Shown one piece after another: positions 1 through 8,415 of a stretch of 63,051 nucleotides of DNA. The first letter of the stretch is position 1. Each line of letters starts with the position of its first letter. Both the position numbers and the translations under genes were made by a program. A model generated the notes under the pieces. That model worked only from the letters and a program-made list of their open reading frames with translations, was not told the origin of the DNA and made no database searches. Origin of the DNA: Devosia sp. (GTDB lineage Bacteria > Pseudomonadota > Alphaproteobacteria > Rhizobiales > Devosiaceae); assembly GCF_028290435.1 (NCBI RefSeq), contig NZ_JAQGJV010000021.1, forward strand, positions 1 through 63,051, given 5' to 3'.

Positions 1-1
1 G

Positions 2-685
2 CCGGGGCCGATGAATGCGCAGCACTGGCTGGGCACGGACGAACTGGGTCGCGATGTCGCGACGCGGCTGATCTATGGCGGGCGGGTGTCGCTGGCCGTG
101 GGCCTGGCCGGGGCGATCATCGCCACCATTGCGGGCACGCTGGTGGGGGCTTTGTCCGGTTTTTATCGTGGCTGGACCGATGCGATCCTGATGCGGTTCA
201 CCGATGTGATGCTGTCGATCCCGACGCTGCCGCTGGTGCTGTTGCTGTCGGGGCTGTTCCGACCAAGCCCGCCGCTGCTGGTTGCCATTGTCGGCATGCT
301 GATCTGGATGGGGACGGCGCGGCTGGTGCGCAGCCAGTTCCTGGCATTGCGCGAGCGCGAATTCGTCGAGGCGGCGCGGGCGCTTGGGGCAGGCGGGGCG
401 CGGCTGATGTTCCGGCATATCCTGCCCAACGCGATCGGGCCGATCACCGTGGCGGCGACGCTGGCGGTGGGTAGCGCCATCATGCTGGAATCGGCGCTGA
501 GCTTTCTGGGTTTTGGTATTCAGCCGCCAGTGCCGACCTGGGGCAATCTGCTCAATAGCGCCAGTTCGTGGCTGAGCGTGGCGCCATGGCTGGCCATCCC
601 GCCGGGGCTGTTGATCCTCTGCACGGTGCTGGCCGTCAATTTCCTTGGCGATGGCCTGCGCGACGCTATGGAACCCAAAGAGTAG
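2..685 (+). CDS. Dpp/Opp-type ABC transporter permease (DppC-like), 5' truncated
   Basis: Inner-membrane permease of a peptide-class ABC importer. The frame is open to the window edge. The first visible residues include the LGTDELGRDV motif, which in DppC-type proteins lies about 70 residues after the start, just behind the first membrane helix. The N-terminus is therefore outside the window, and the in-frame ATG at 11 is not a credible start. Several hydrophobic segments follow, with an EAA-type cytoplasmic loop (FVEAARALGAGGARL) that contacts the ATPase, and the typical C-terminal end NFLGDGLRDAMEP. The gamma-glutamyltransferase-like gene follows 30 bp later on the same strand, so the two are probably one transcript. 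The substrate cannot be told from the sequence. Confidence 0.9.
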   Translation, partial: PGPMNAQHWLGTDELGRDVATRLIYGGRVSLAVGLAGAIIATIAGTLVGALSGFYRGWTDAILMRFTDVMLSIPTLPLVLLLSGLFRPSPPLLVAIVGMLIWMGTARLVRSQFLALREREFVEAARALGAGGARLMFRHILPNAIGPITVAATLAVGSAIMLESALSFLGFGIQPPVPTWGNLLNSASSWLSVAPWLAIPPGLLILCTVLAVNFLGDGLRDAMEPKE

Positions 686-715
686 ATTTTTCGCCCTCCG
701 GACTGGTGACGTCTC

Positions 716-2392
716 ATGGATGCTGCACGCCTGATTGATCTGCAAAGCCGCTATATCGTTGACCAAGGGCCAAAGCCGCTGGCGCATGGCAAGGCGGTGG
801 CCTCAACCGGCAATCCCATCGTCACCGAGACGGTGATCGAGACGCTGGCGGTCGGTGGCAATGCCGCCGACGCGGCGATTGCCGGGGCGCTGGTGCAGGC
901 GGCGGTCGAGCCGCACCTGACCAGCCATGCGGGCATGGTGTCGTTTCTCTATTGGGATGCGAAGACGCAGAAGTCCTATCAGCTCAATTCGCTGGGCACG
1001 CTGCCGCATGACCTGTCGCCGTTCCGGCCGATCAATGGAGTTGGCGGCTGGGCGCGCGAGGGTGCGCCAGGGCCGCAGGCTGCCATTCCGGGCTTCATGC
1101 CGGGGCTCGGCGCCATGCATGAGCGGTTTGGCACCATGGATTGGTCGCGGCTATGCGAGCCGGCGATCCGCTGGGCGGAGGAGGGGCATCCGGTCTCCTC
1201 GTTCGAATATGGGGTGAATGTCTTTGCCGCGCCGTTCTCGACTTATTTTGAGGAAGGCCGGGCGGTGTTCATGCCGGACGGGTATCTGCCCCCGGTGGGG
1301 AGCGTGGTGCGCAATCCGACATTGGCCAAGACGCTGATGGCGCTGGCAGGGGAGGGGCCGGGCTATTTCACGACCGGCCAATGGGCGAGCGATTTCGTCA
1401 AGGCGGGCAATGATCTCGGCTGGGCGGTGCGGATGGATCACATGACGGCCAATCCGCCGCGCTGGCAGGAGCCGATGGCGTTTTCTCATCGTGGCCACGA
1501 GATCGTCAGCCTGGCGCCGCCGGAGCGCCAGGCGGTGTTCTGTTCGCTGGTGCTGGGCGTTTTGGAGCAGGCCGGCATTGCGGAGATGGAGCCGTTCGGG
1601 GCCGACTATCTGTTCTTCATGAGCCACGCCTTGCGGCTGGCCGAACAGGCCTGCGGGTTCCTGCATGACCCGGAATATTTCGGGGCAGCGGCGGGACCGA
1701 TCATGGACTCGAGCTATCATCGTTCGCTAGCAGCCATGATCGCCGCCAGCCGACCCAAGGTGGACCTGACCAATCATGTGCGGCTGACCACCGGTGCGGC
1801 TGCCTTCGCCGCCTCGGGCTGGAACAGCGCCAAGTCAAAGGCGCCGGTCGGTAGTTGTGAGATTTCCATCGTCGACAAGGACGGCAACTGGCTGCAGATG
1901 ATGAACACGGTGCAGTCGGGTGGCATTCCGGGCATGGCCGTGGGTGGAGTGGCCATGATGGGCTCGCATGAGCAAACCAGCATGAATGCGCATTTTTCCA
2001 ACTGGCGCACGCCCGGCGCGCGGATGCGCAATATCTTGGGCAACACCTTCGTGATGCGTGATGGCAAGCCGTGGCTGGCACTGGGCACGCCGGGCAACGT
2101 GTACGCCACCGTGGCGCAGATGCTGGTCAATATCCTGGATTTTGGCATGACGCCCGACGCTGCCTCCGATGCGCCACGCATGCTGCCGCTGGAGGATAAT
2201 TACGCCCTGACGGTCGAGAGCCGGATTTCGCCGGAAGCGGTGCTGGGCGTCACCGCGCTCGGCCTGCACCTGACGCCGATGCCGGCCTGGGACTGGAATC
2301 AGGGATCGTTCCAGATGTGCTGGCGAGATGGCGATACCTTGACTGCGAGCGCCGACTTTCGCCGCACTGGCAAAGCTGCGGGGCTACCCTAA
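716..2392 (+). CDS. Gamma-glutamyltransferase family protein with serine at the nucleophile position
   Basis: 558 aa, close to the usual length of gamma-glutamyltranspeptidases, which are N-terminal-nucleophile enzymes that self-cleave into two subunits. The N-terminal half carries the family block GGNAADAAIAGAL (about residues 43-55). The small-subunit start is recognisable by VDKDGN, but the classical TTHYS before it reads SCEIS here, which places Ser380 where the catalytic and self-processing threonine normally sits. The SSMSP-type substrate-binding block further on is also not conserved, and the usual Gly-Gly pair reads GTPGN. No signal peptide is visible, unlike periplasmic GGTs. It lies 30 bp behind a peptide-class ABC permease, which suggests processing of an imported amide or peptide. 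The family is secure; the activity on gamma-glutamyl substrates is doubtful. Confidence 0.8.
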   Translation: MDAARLIDLQSRYIVDQGPKPLAHGKAVASTGNPIVTETVIETLAVGGNAADAAIAGALVQAAVEPHLTSHAGMVSFLYWDAKTQKSYQLNSLGTLPHDLSPFRPINGVGGWAREGAPGPQAAIPGFMPGLGAMHERFGTMDWSRLCEPAIRWAEEGHPVSSFEYGVNVFAAPFSTYFEEGRAVFMPDGYLPPVGSVVRNPTLAKTLMALAGEGPGYFTTGQWASDFVKAGNDLGWAVRMDHMTANPPRWQEPMAFSHRGHEIVSLAPPERQAVFCSLVLGVLEQAGIAEMEPFGADYLFFMSHALRLAEQACGFLHDPEYFGAAAGPIMDSSYHRSLAAMIAASRPKVDLTNHVRLTTGAAAFAASGWNSAKSKAPVGSCEISIVDKDGNWLQMMNTVQSGGIPGMAVGGVAMMGSHEQTSMNAHFSNWRTPGARMRNILGNTFVMRDGKPWLALGTPGNVYATVAQMLVNILDFGMTPDAASDAPRMLPLEDNYALTVESRISPEAVLGVTALGLHLTPMPAWDWNQGSFQMCWRDGDTLTASADFRRTGKAAGLP

Positions 2393-2422
2393 AACCTCGA
2401 CACTGTGTGCTTCGACCCACAG

Positions 2423-2453
2423 AGGCACCGCCTTTGCGGTGACCGCGGTGCCT
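2423..2453. other. Inverted repeat between convergent genes
   Basis: The arms AGGCACCGC (2423-2431) and GCGGTGCCT (2445-2453) pair perfectly over 9 bp. A smaller alternative hairpin, CACCGC-CTTT-GCGGTG, shares the left arm. The repeat lies in the 87-bp gap between the ends of two convergent genes, which is where a terminator is expected, but neither strand has a T-tract after it. It could be a weak or Rho-assisted terminator. Confidence 0.35.
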
Positions 2454-2479
2454 GTCGACTGGCTTCGAGGCCAGCGCGC

Positions 2480-3346
2480 CTAGCGGGCGAATTTTGCGAC
2501 TGGCACGCCCGGCACCTCGACCCGAAAACTCACGATGCCATCACGACCCGGGCCGGCGGTCCCGGATTCCAGACTGGTTACGAAAACAGTTCGGAGGTCC
2601 GGGCCGCCGAAGCATGGCATGGTCGGGTGAGCGAGCGGAACCTTGACCGCATCGAGCCATTTGCCATCGGCGGAGAAGCGATTGACCTGGCCCGCGGAGG
2701 GGCCGGCCGACCAGTAATTGCCTGCCATGTCGCAGGCGCCGCCATCGAACCGGCCGTGGCTGTCGTCGTGATCACTGAGACGCCGCCGGTTGGTCACGTT
2801 GCCGCTGGATGGGTCGAAATCCCAGGTATCGAGCCAGTAATCGCCGCGCGAGTCCGAGTGATAGAGCCGCGTGCCCTCGGCACTCCAGGCCAGGCCGTTG
2901 GAAATGGTCACGCCTTGGCTTATCACCCGCACGTCGCCGTCGGGCGCGAAACGATAGAGCACACCCGCGGGGGCACCATCGCCGCTGGCGTCCATGCTGC
3001 CGGCCCAGAACGCCCCGTCAGGACCGACCTTGCCGTCATTGAGCCGCATGCCCTGCTTGGCGTGGCGCACACGGGCCACAAGCTGGCGGTCGCCGCTTTT
3101 CCGGTCAAACAGGACTACTTCGTCGTGCAACGCGATCACGAGCCGGTTGCCCTGAGCGAGTCCAAAGCTGCCCACAGGCTCCCGGAGGCTCCAGTGTGAT
3201 CGCCTGCCGCTGGCGACATGCAGTGTGTGGATCGCCCCCTCGGGAATATCGCACCACAACAGTTGCCCATTTTCGGCGTCCCAGACCGGGCTTTCGCCCA
3301 CCGCGAAGCGCCCGGACACCACGAAATCCACCTGCGGCTGTGCCAT
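2480..3346 (-). CDS. SMP-30/gluconolactonase family lactonase
   Basis: 288 aa from the ATG at 3346. This start overlaps the stop of the upstream regulator gene in a TGATG junction, which implies translational coupling; an in-frame extension upstream would lie inside the regulator gene. The protein has the six-bladed propeller pattern of the SMP-30/LRE family, with the metal ligands at recognisable places: Glu18 in AVGESPVWD, Asn150 in ISNGLAW and Asp201 in RFDGG. These enzymes hydrolyse sugar lactones with a divalent metal. Beside uronate dehydrogenase, mannonate dehydratase and KdgD genes, the likely substrate is the aldaro-lactone (glucaro- or galactaro-lactone) made by Udh. That substrate is inferred from context only. 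Confidence 0.87.
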   Translation of the reverse strand: MAQPQVDFVVSGRFAVGESPVWDAENGQLLWCDIPEGAIHTLHVASGRRSHWSLREPVGSFGLAQGNRLVIALHDEVVLFDRKSGDRQLVARVRHAKQGMRLNDGKVGPDGAFWAGSMDASGDGAPAGVLYRFAPDGDVRVISQGVTISNGLAWSAEGTRLYHSDSRGDYWLDTWDFDPSSGNVTNRRRLSDHDDSHGRFDGGACDMAGNYWSAGPSAGQVNRFSADGKWLDAVKVPLAHPTMPCFGGPDLRTVFVTSLESGTAGPGRDGIVSFRVEVPGVPVAKFAR

Positions 3347-4080
3347 CAGCTGCGCAGTGTCACGTCGTGGGCCAGGCTCCATTCGCGGTAACGCCGGCGG
3401 CCGCCTTGCAGGTGCTGGCGCATGGCGGCGCGGGCCGCATCGGCCTGCCGGTCGTTGATCGCCTCGAAGATGCGGCGATGCTCGATCTCGATATTGCCGA
3501 GAAACTCGGTCTTGTCCTTCTCGTCGGTGAAGCTGGCGCCCAGCGCCCGGCGCGGGATCAGCCGCTCACCCATCTCGTCGACGAACAGGCGAAAGCGGCC
3601 ATTGTTGGTAGCGTCGGCGATGGCGCGGTGAAAGGCGCGATCGGCGTCGGTGGCCAGCGAGTTGTCCTGCAGATGCCGGGCGAACTGGCTCATCGCCTGT
3701 TCCATGCGCAACAGGTTGGTTTCGGTGCGCCGCTCGGCCGCAAGGCCCGCCGCCTCGATTTCGACGCTCATGCGGAACTCCATGAAATCGAGCACATCGC
3801 CGATGTCCTGCGGCGCTTCCATGAACATCGAGCCACCAGCCAGCGCGGGCGGTTCGCTGACATAGACGCCGCTGCCCCGTAGCGAGCGCAGCCGGCCCTC
3901 GGCCTTGAGGCTGGCAATGGCTTCACGCACTACGGTGCGGCTGACTGAAAATTGCTCGCAGAGCCGGTCGGCCGCGGGCAGCTTGTCGCCGGGCTTGAGG
4001 TTGTCCTGCGCGATCAAGGCCACCAGATCCTGCTTGACGCGGTCGGTAAGCCGTACTGCTTGCACTTCCAATTCGTTCAT
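3346..4080 (-). CDS. FadR-subfamily GntR transcriptional regulator
   Basis: 244 aa from the ATG at 4080, preceded by AGG about 7 nt upstream; a TTG two codons further up is less likely. Residues about 10-75 form the GntR winged helix-turn-helix (KLPAADRLCEQFSVSRTVVREAI, with the first part as a linker strand). The C-terminal helical FCD domain keeps the spaced histidines typical of metal- and acid-binding members (FHRAIADATNN, EHRRIFEAI, AMRQHLQG). The gene is divergent from uxuA and is the first gene of a two-gene unit with the SMP-30 lactonase. UxuR, ExuR and similar hexuronate regulators belong to the same subfamily, so it probably represses this cluster until a uronate-derived acid binds. 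The inducer is unknown. Confidence 0.88.
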   Translation of the reverse strand: MNELEVQAVRLTDRVKQDLVALIAQDNLKPGDKLPAADRLCEQFSVSRTVVREAIASLKAEGRLRSLRGSGVYVSEPPALAGGSMFMEAPQDIGDVLDFMEFRMSVEIEAAGLAAERRTETNLLRMEQAMSQFARHLQDNSLATDADRAFHRAIADATNNGRFRLFVDEMGERLIPRRALGASFTDEKDKTEFLGNIEIEHRRIFEAINDRQADAARAAMRQHLQGGRRRYREWSLAHDVTLRS

Positions 4081-4196
4081 CCCCAAGCCTGTGCCGCAGG
4101 CAAATCATGGGCTTCGATACTAATCGCATCCACCTGCCGGCGGTAGCGATAGCGCGGCCTAGCGTCGAAAAATAGGACTGCCATCCCGCCGGGCTC

Positions 4197-4225
4197 TTGT
4201 AGCATGAGCAAATCTTTCATACAAC
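4197..4225 (+). promoter_or_regulatory. Candidate uxuA promoter overlapping a TTGTA/TACAA inverted repeat
   Basis: TTGTAG (4197-4202) and TACAAC (4220-4225) are 17 bp apart, a plausible -35/-10 pair about 35 bp before the uxuA start. TTGTA (4197-4201) and TACAA (4220-4224) are also exact inverted repeats. The hexamer TCATAC (4217-4222) recurs before the transporter operon at 6415-6420. The site could be promoter, operator or both; the assignment rests on pattern only. Confidence 0.35.
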
Positions 4226-4258
4226 TTTGGAGAAATCATAAAACAAGGCGCGTGAAAC

Positions 4259-5266
4259 ATGTATGTCGGCACCCAGCTCAGCGGTGAAGCATTCGAGGCG
4301 GTAGGCGATCGCTATCTGCGGCAGTTGGCGCAACTGGGGGTCAGGCATGTCTGTGTCGACCCCGTCGGCAATCCGCATGACTGGACCCGCGATATTCTGG
4401 CGCGCCACATCGATCGTATCGATGCAGCAGGCCTCGTGCTCGACATGGTGCAGTTGCCGATGTCCTCGGCCGGGGTCGACAAGGTCAAGTCACCCTCGAT
4501 CGTTTTGGGCCAGGATCCCGATCGGCAGCGGGAGGTGGATGGCATATGCGCGCTGATCGAAATGCTGGGTGCGCTGGGTATCAGGGCCACCAAGTACAAT
4601 TTCAATATCCTGGGTATTCCGCGTACCACCTCCGAGCGCGGCCGGGGCGGGGCGGTGCTCTCGACCTTCCGGCACGACCAAACTACTGATCAGGATACGC
4701 TCAGCCGCGCCGGGCAGGTGAGCACCGAGCAGATGTGGGAGCGCATCACCTGGTTCCTTGAGCGCGTCGTGCCGGTGGCCGAGGCCAGCAAAGTTCGTCT
4801 CGCCTGCCACCCGCACGATCCGCTGACGCGGCCCGGTTATCGCGGCATGGAGGAGCGCGTTCTGGGCAGCGCCGATGGGCTCAAGAAGTTCGTTTCGATC
4901 GCCGAAAGCCCCTATCACGGGCTCAATTTCTGCCAGGGCACCATCGCCGAAAGCCTGGTCAATCCGCGCGAGGAAATCGGCGACATCATCCGCTGGTTCG
5001 GCAGCCGCAAGAAGATTTTCAACGTGCATTTCCGCAATATCAAAGGCGGCCGCTACTCCTTTACCGAGGAATTTCCCGACGCCGGCGACATGGATATGGC
5101 CGATAGTCTGCGCATCTATCACGAGGTCGGTACAGACTGCATGATCATGCCTGACCACGTGCCGGATATTGATGGCGAAGCGCCGTTCGAGGCCGCATTT
5201 GCATTTTGCTACGGGTATATCATCGGGCTGTTCCAGGCGAATGGCTGGGATCCGTACGGGGCTTAG
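4259..5266 (+). CDS. uxuA: Mannonate dehydratase (UxuA family)
   Basis: 335 aa, shorter than the 394-aa E. coli enzyme. UxuA dehydrates D-mannonate to 2-dehydro-3-deoxy-D-gluconate in the isomerase route of glucuronate breakdown. It is a metal-dependent TIM-barrel enzyme. The expected metal-site motifs are present: ACHPHDP (His184/His186), LNFCQGT (Cys225), HFRN (His257) and MPDHVP (Asp299-His300). The start is the ATG at 4259 with a modest AAGGCG site upstream. It is divergent from the GntR regulator gene and convergent with kdgD. Pairing an isomerase-route enzyme with oxidative-route enzymes (Udh, KdgD) implies that the cluster handles more than one acid sugar. The family assignment is firm; an L-fuconate- or other aldonate-specific relative is possible. 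Confidence 0.87.
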   Translation: MYVGTQLSGEAFEAVGDRYLRQLAQLGVRHVCVDPVGNPHDWTRDILARHIDRIDAAGLVLDMVQLPMSSAGVDKVKSPSIVLGQDPDRQREVDGICALIEMLGALGIRATKYNFNILGIPRTTSERGRGGAVLSTFRHDQTTDQDTLSRAGQVSTEQMWERITWFLERVVPVAEASKVRLACHPHDPLTRPGYRGMEERVLGSADGLKKFVSIAESPYHGLNFCQGTIAESLVNPREEIGDIIRWFGSRKKIFNVHFRNIKGGRYSFTEEFPDAGDMDMADSLRIYHEVGTDCMIMPDHVPDIDGEAPFEAAFAFCYGYIIGLFQANGWDPYGA

Positions 5267-5301
5267 GGGCCGGCGGTGCTTCAACCTTCGCCCGCTCGTT
5301 G

Positions 5302-5337
5302 AAAAACACGAGGCCCGGATCTTGCGATCCGGGCCTC
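5302..5337 (-). terminator. Intrinsic terminator of kdgD
   Basis: A perfect 12-bp stem (GAGGCCCGGATC, 5310-5321; GATCCGGGCCTC, 5326-5337) closes a TTGC loop. Read on the minus strand it is followed by GTGTTTTTC, a T-tract from the A-run at 5302-5306. It lies about 30 bp after the kdgD stop and between the two convergent genes. On the plus strand there is no T-tract, so it may only hinder transcripts from uxuA. Confidence 0.8.
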
Positions 5338-5367
5338 TGCGCCGGGAGGCGTGCGCGGGGAAATCGT

Positions 5368-6279
5368 TCAGCGATGCGAGGCGATCAGCGCTGCCAGGGT
5401 GTCGCGCTCGCTGCCGGTCAATTCGGTCAGCGGGCTGCGCACCTTGCCGGCAGGTCGGCCGATCAAATCCGCGCCGGCCTTGACCATTGATACCGCATAG
5501 CCGCGCTTGCGATCGCGCAGCTCGATCAGCGGCAGATAGAAGCTCTTGAGCAATGCGGTCACGGTGGCGGAATCGCGCTCGCGGACGGCGCGGTAAAACC
5601 GCAGGGCCAGCTCGGGCACGAAGTTGAAAACGGCCGACGAATAGGTGGTAACGCCCATCTCGAGATAGGGCTGGGCGAACACTTCCGCCGTCGGCAACCC
5701 GCCGATATGCACCATGCGGTCGCCGATCCGGCTGGCGATCTGGACCATCAACTGCAGGTCGCCAATGCCGTCCTTGTAGCCGATGAGATTGGGGCAGGCC
5801 TCCGCCAGCTTTTCCAGCGAGTCCGGGGTCAGCCGCGTATTGTCGCGCGCATAATAGATCACGCCAATGCCCACCGCGTCGCAGATCGCCTTCATGTGAG
5901 CGATGATGCCCTCCTGTTCGGCAAACATCAGGTAATGCGGCAGGACCAGGATGCCCGCCGCACCGGCCTTTTCCGCGCGTCGCGCCAGGTCCACCGCCAT
6001 GCGGGTGCCATAGCCGACCCCTGCCAGCACCGGCACATTGGGCGCGCTATTGGTCACTGCCGTGCGGATTACGGCGTCATACTCGTCATAGCCAATCGAG
6101 AAGAACTCGCCGGTGCCGCCCGCCGCGAACAGGCCTGCCGCATCGAACGAGGACAGCCATTGCAGCCGCCCGGCATAGGATTTCTGGTCGAACTCCCCGT
6201 CCGCATCGAAATCCGTCACCGGGAAGGACAATAGACCCGAACCGATCTTGGCCTTGATTTCGTCGAAGGTCACGTCCAT
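5368..6279 (-). CDS. kdgD: 5-dehydro-4-deoxyglucarate dehydratase
   Basis: 303 aa, the usual family length. KdgD belongs to the DHDPS/NAL aldolase superfamily. It decarboxylates and dehydrates 5-keto-4-deoxy-D-glucarate to alpha-ketoglutarate semialdehyde. Seen here are GGTGE (54-58), the catalytic tyrosine region IYYAR (141-145) and the Schiff-base lysine in GYKDG (Lys169). The N-terminal GSGLLSFPVTDFDADG is typical of KdgD and separates it from DapA. The ATG at 6279 directly abuts AGGAG, which is too close; the GTG at 6273, two codons in, has ideal 6-nt spacing and may be the real start. The gene is divergent from the solute-binding-protein gene. Glucarate/galactarate dehydratase and the semialdehyde dehydrogenase are not in this window. 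Confidence 0.9.
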   Translation of the reverse strand: MDVTFDEIKAKIGSGLLSFPVTDFDADGEFDQKSYAGRLQWLSSFDAAGLFAAGGTGEFFSIGYDEYDAVIRTAVTNSAPNVPVLAGVGYGTRMAVDLARRAEKAGAAGILVLPHYLMFAEQEGIIAHMKAICDAVGIGVIYYARDNTRLTPDSLEKLAEACPNLIGYKDGIGDLQLMVQIASRIGDRMVHIGGLPTAEVFAQPYLEMGVTTYSSAVFNFVPELALRFYRAVRERDSATVTALLKSFYLPLIELRDRKRGYAVSMVKAGADLIGRPAGKVRSPLTELTGSERDTLAALIASHR

Positions 6280-6383
6280 CTCCTGGCGTCTGATATTAGT
6301 ATTACTGTTTGGAGCTAACATCCTGCAATATCCGCTGTCAACGACCCCTAAGCAACGTTCTGACAAAGGCTCATTGAAAAGAA

Positions 6384-6423
6384 GTATGATTTATTATTGA
6401 CAAGGGCAGGGCAGTCATACGAA
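6384..6423 (+). promoter_or_regulatory. Candidate promoter/operator before the uronate-cluster transporter operon
   Basis: TTGACA (6397-6402) is a perfect -35 hexamer, followed 15 bp later by TACGAA (6418-6423) as a weak -10. An inverted repeat GTATGA (6384-6389)/TCATAC (6415-6420) flanks and overlaps it. TCATAC also occurs at 4217-4222 before uxuA, so a common binding protein, perhaps the FadR-type regulator encoded at 3346-4080, could act at both. The 15-bp spacer is short. Confidence 0.35.
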
Positions 6424-6494
6424 GCTCCCGCCAGCCATCGCCGACACGGGATTACTCCGGCGGACCCATGGCCCACGCTCGATGGGAGGGAACA

Positions 6495-8405
6495 TTGAAG
6501 CATCTCAAGCTTGCCGCTTTGGCGGGGATATCTTTTATCACATTGGCCGGCGCCGCCTTTGCGCAAGACTATCATCAGGCGCCGATGCTCGACGCATTGG
6601 TGACTGCCGGCACGCTGCCTGCCGTGACCGATCGCGTCGGCACTGATCCGCGCGTGCTGACGCCGGTCAGCGAAGTGGGCCAATATGGTGGCACCTTCCG
6701 CGGCGGCATGGTCGGCGGCACCGACCGCAACATGCTGTTCACCTATTTCGGCTACGAGCCGCTGCTCGCCTGGGATGCCACCTGGACCGGCGATGTCCAC
6801 CCCAATGTTGCTTCGGCTTATGAGGTCAGCGCCGATAGCTCGGCCTTCACCTTCACCCTGCGCGATGGCATGAAATGGTCCGACGGCACGCCCTATACGG
6901 CCGATGACGTGGCCTTCTTCATCAACGATGTGCTGCCCGACGACAAGCTGTTCCCGACCAAGCCGGGCTGGCTGACCGTGGCGGGCGAACTGCCCGCCAT
7001 CAAGGTGGAGTCGCCGACCAAGTTCACCATTTCCTGGAGCAAGCCGAACGGCCTGTTCGTCCTCAATGCCGCCAGCGTCTATGGCGTGCAATTGACCCTG
7101 CTGAGCAAGGCGTACTGCAGCCAGTTCATGCCCAAGTACAATCCTGACGCCGATGCCAATGCCAAGGCCGCCGGCGCTGCCGACTGGGCCGAGCGCATGG
7201 TCAGCATGTGTGGTGTCGGCATGGAAAACATCGAGCGCTGGCGCAATCCAGAGCGGCCGACAATCGAAGCCTGGCATGTGGTCGAGCCCTATGTGGCCGG
7301 CGCTACCCGGGTAACGCTCGACCGCAACCCCTTCTACTGGAAGGTCGATACCGCGGGGAACCAGCTTCCCTATATCGACAACCTGAGCATGTCGGTCAGC
7401 GCCGAACCCCAGACCCTGGTGCTGGGCGTGCTGGCCGGCGATATCAGCTATGAAGTGCGTCACACCGCCACCACGGCGAACCTGCCGGTCTATGCCGATG
7501 GCGCCGAGGCGGGCAAGTTCCGCATCAGCCCGCGCGTGTCGAAGGTCGGTAACGAGCTGGCTGTTTCGGTCAACCTGAACTCGCACGATCCGGTCAAGCG
7601 GCCGATTTTCGACAATAAGGACTTCCGCGTCGCGCTGTCGCTTGGGCTCGATCGCCAGGCGATGATCGATGCGCTCTATCTCGGGCAGGGCACCCCGCAG
7701 CAGGTCTCGCCGACCAAGGGCACGCCGTTCTACAACGAGAAACTGGCCACCCAGTACATCAACTACGATGCCACGGAAGCCAATCGGTTGCTGGACTCCA
7801 TTGGTCTGGACAAGCGCGGCAGCAACGGGTTCCGGCTGGCGCCTGATGGCAGTGCGTTGGTTATCAACCTTGCCACCATCACGGCACTCGGCGCGTCCGC
7901 CGACGCCGGTGAAATGATGGCACAGTATTGGCAGGCCATCGGCCTCGATATCCGCTTTACCGTCATGGACCGCACCCGGTTTTACGAAGAAAAGACCGCC
8001 AGCGCCCACGATATCGTCATCTGGGGTGCGACTTCGGGCGGCGTCGATGTCTATATCGATCCGCGTGACTATTTCCCGTTCACCACCGAGTCAAACTTCG
8101 CCGTCGATTGGGCCAAGTTCTATATCCACGACGGTGGCGAGGAGCCGCCCGAATACGTGAAAAAGCAGTGGGATCTCTACGACGCCATCAAGGCGACGGC
8201 GGACTCCGATGAACAGGTCAAGCTGTTCCAGCAGATTCTCGATATCACGGCCGACCAGTTCTACCAGATTGGCGTCACCACGCCGGCTCCGAAATACGCC
8301 ATCGTCGCCAACAACCTAGGCAATGTCCCCGATGAGACACCGACCGGCTGGATCCATCCCGATCCGGGCACGCTGAACGTCGAGCAGTTCTACTTCAAGC
8401 CGTAA
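6495..8405 (+). CDS. Dpp/Opp-type ABC transporter substrate-binding protein
   Basis: 636 aa periplasmic receptor of the SBP_bac_5 family. The start is placed at TTG 6495, because GGGAGGG (6484-6490) lies 4 nt before it and the protein then begins with a clean signal peptide: basic KHLK, a hydrophobic core, and cleavage after AFA at about residue 23. The in-frame ATG at 6468 has no ribosome site and would add residues ahead of the signal. At over 600 aa it is longer than DppA (about 535 aa), as is common for receptors of larger or unusual ligands. It is first in an operon with two permeases, a double ATPase and uronate dehydrogenase, so its ligand is probably an oligo-uronide or related acid sugar. 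That ligand is inference. Confidence 0.88.
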   Translation: MKHLKLAALAGISFITLAGAAFAQDYHQAPMLDALVTAGTLPAVTDRVGTDPRVLTPVSEVGQYGGTFRGGMVGGTDRNMLFTYFGYEPLLAWDATWTGDVHPNVASAYEVSADSSAFTFTLRDGMKWSDGTPYTADDVAFFINDVLPDDKLFPTKPGWLTVAGELPAIKVESPTKFTISWSKPNGLFVLNAASVYGVQLTLLSKAYCSQFMPKYNPDADANAKAAGAADWAERMVSMCGVGMENIERWRNPERPTIEAWHVVEPYVAGATRVTLDRNPFYWKVDTAGNQLPYIDNLSMSVSAEPQTLVLGVLAGDISYEVRHTATTANLPVYADGAEAGKFRISPRVSKVGNELAVSVNLNSHDPVKRPIFDNKDFRVALSLGLDRQAMIDALYLGQGTPQQVSPTKGTPFYNEKLATQYINYDATEANRLLDSIGLDKRGSNGFRLAPDGSALVINLATITALGASADAGEMMAQYWQAIGLDIRFTVMDRTRFYEEKTASAHDIVIWGATSGGVDVYIDPRDYFPFTTESNFAVDWAKFYIHDGGEEPPEYVKKQWDLYDAIKATADSDEQVKLFQQILDITADQFYQIGVTTPAPKYAIVANNLGNVPDETPTGWIHPDPGTLNVEQFYFKP

Positions 8406-8415
8406 CGCGATGCGA

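Noticed and set aside
6348..8009. 553-codon minus-strand open frame over the receptor gene at 6495-8405
   Set aside because: Shadow of the real gene, which has a signal peptide, a ribosome site and family features.
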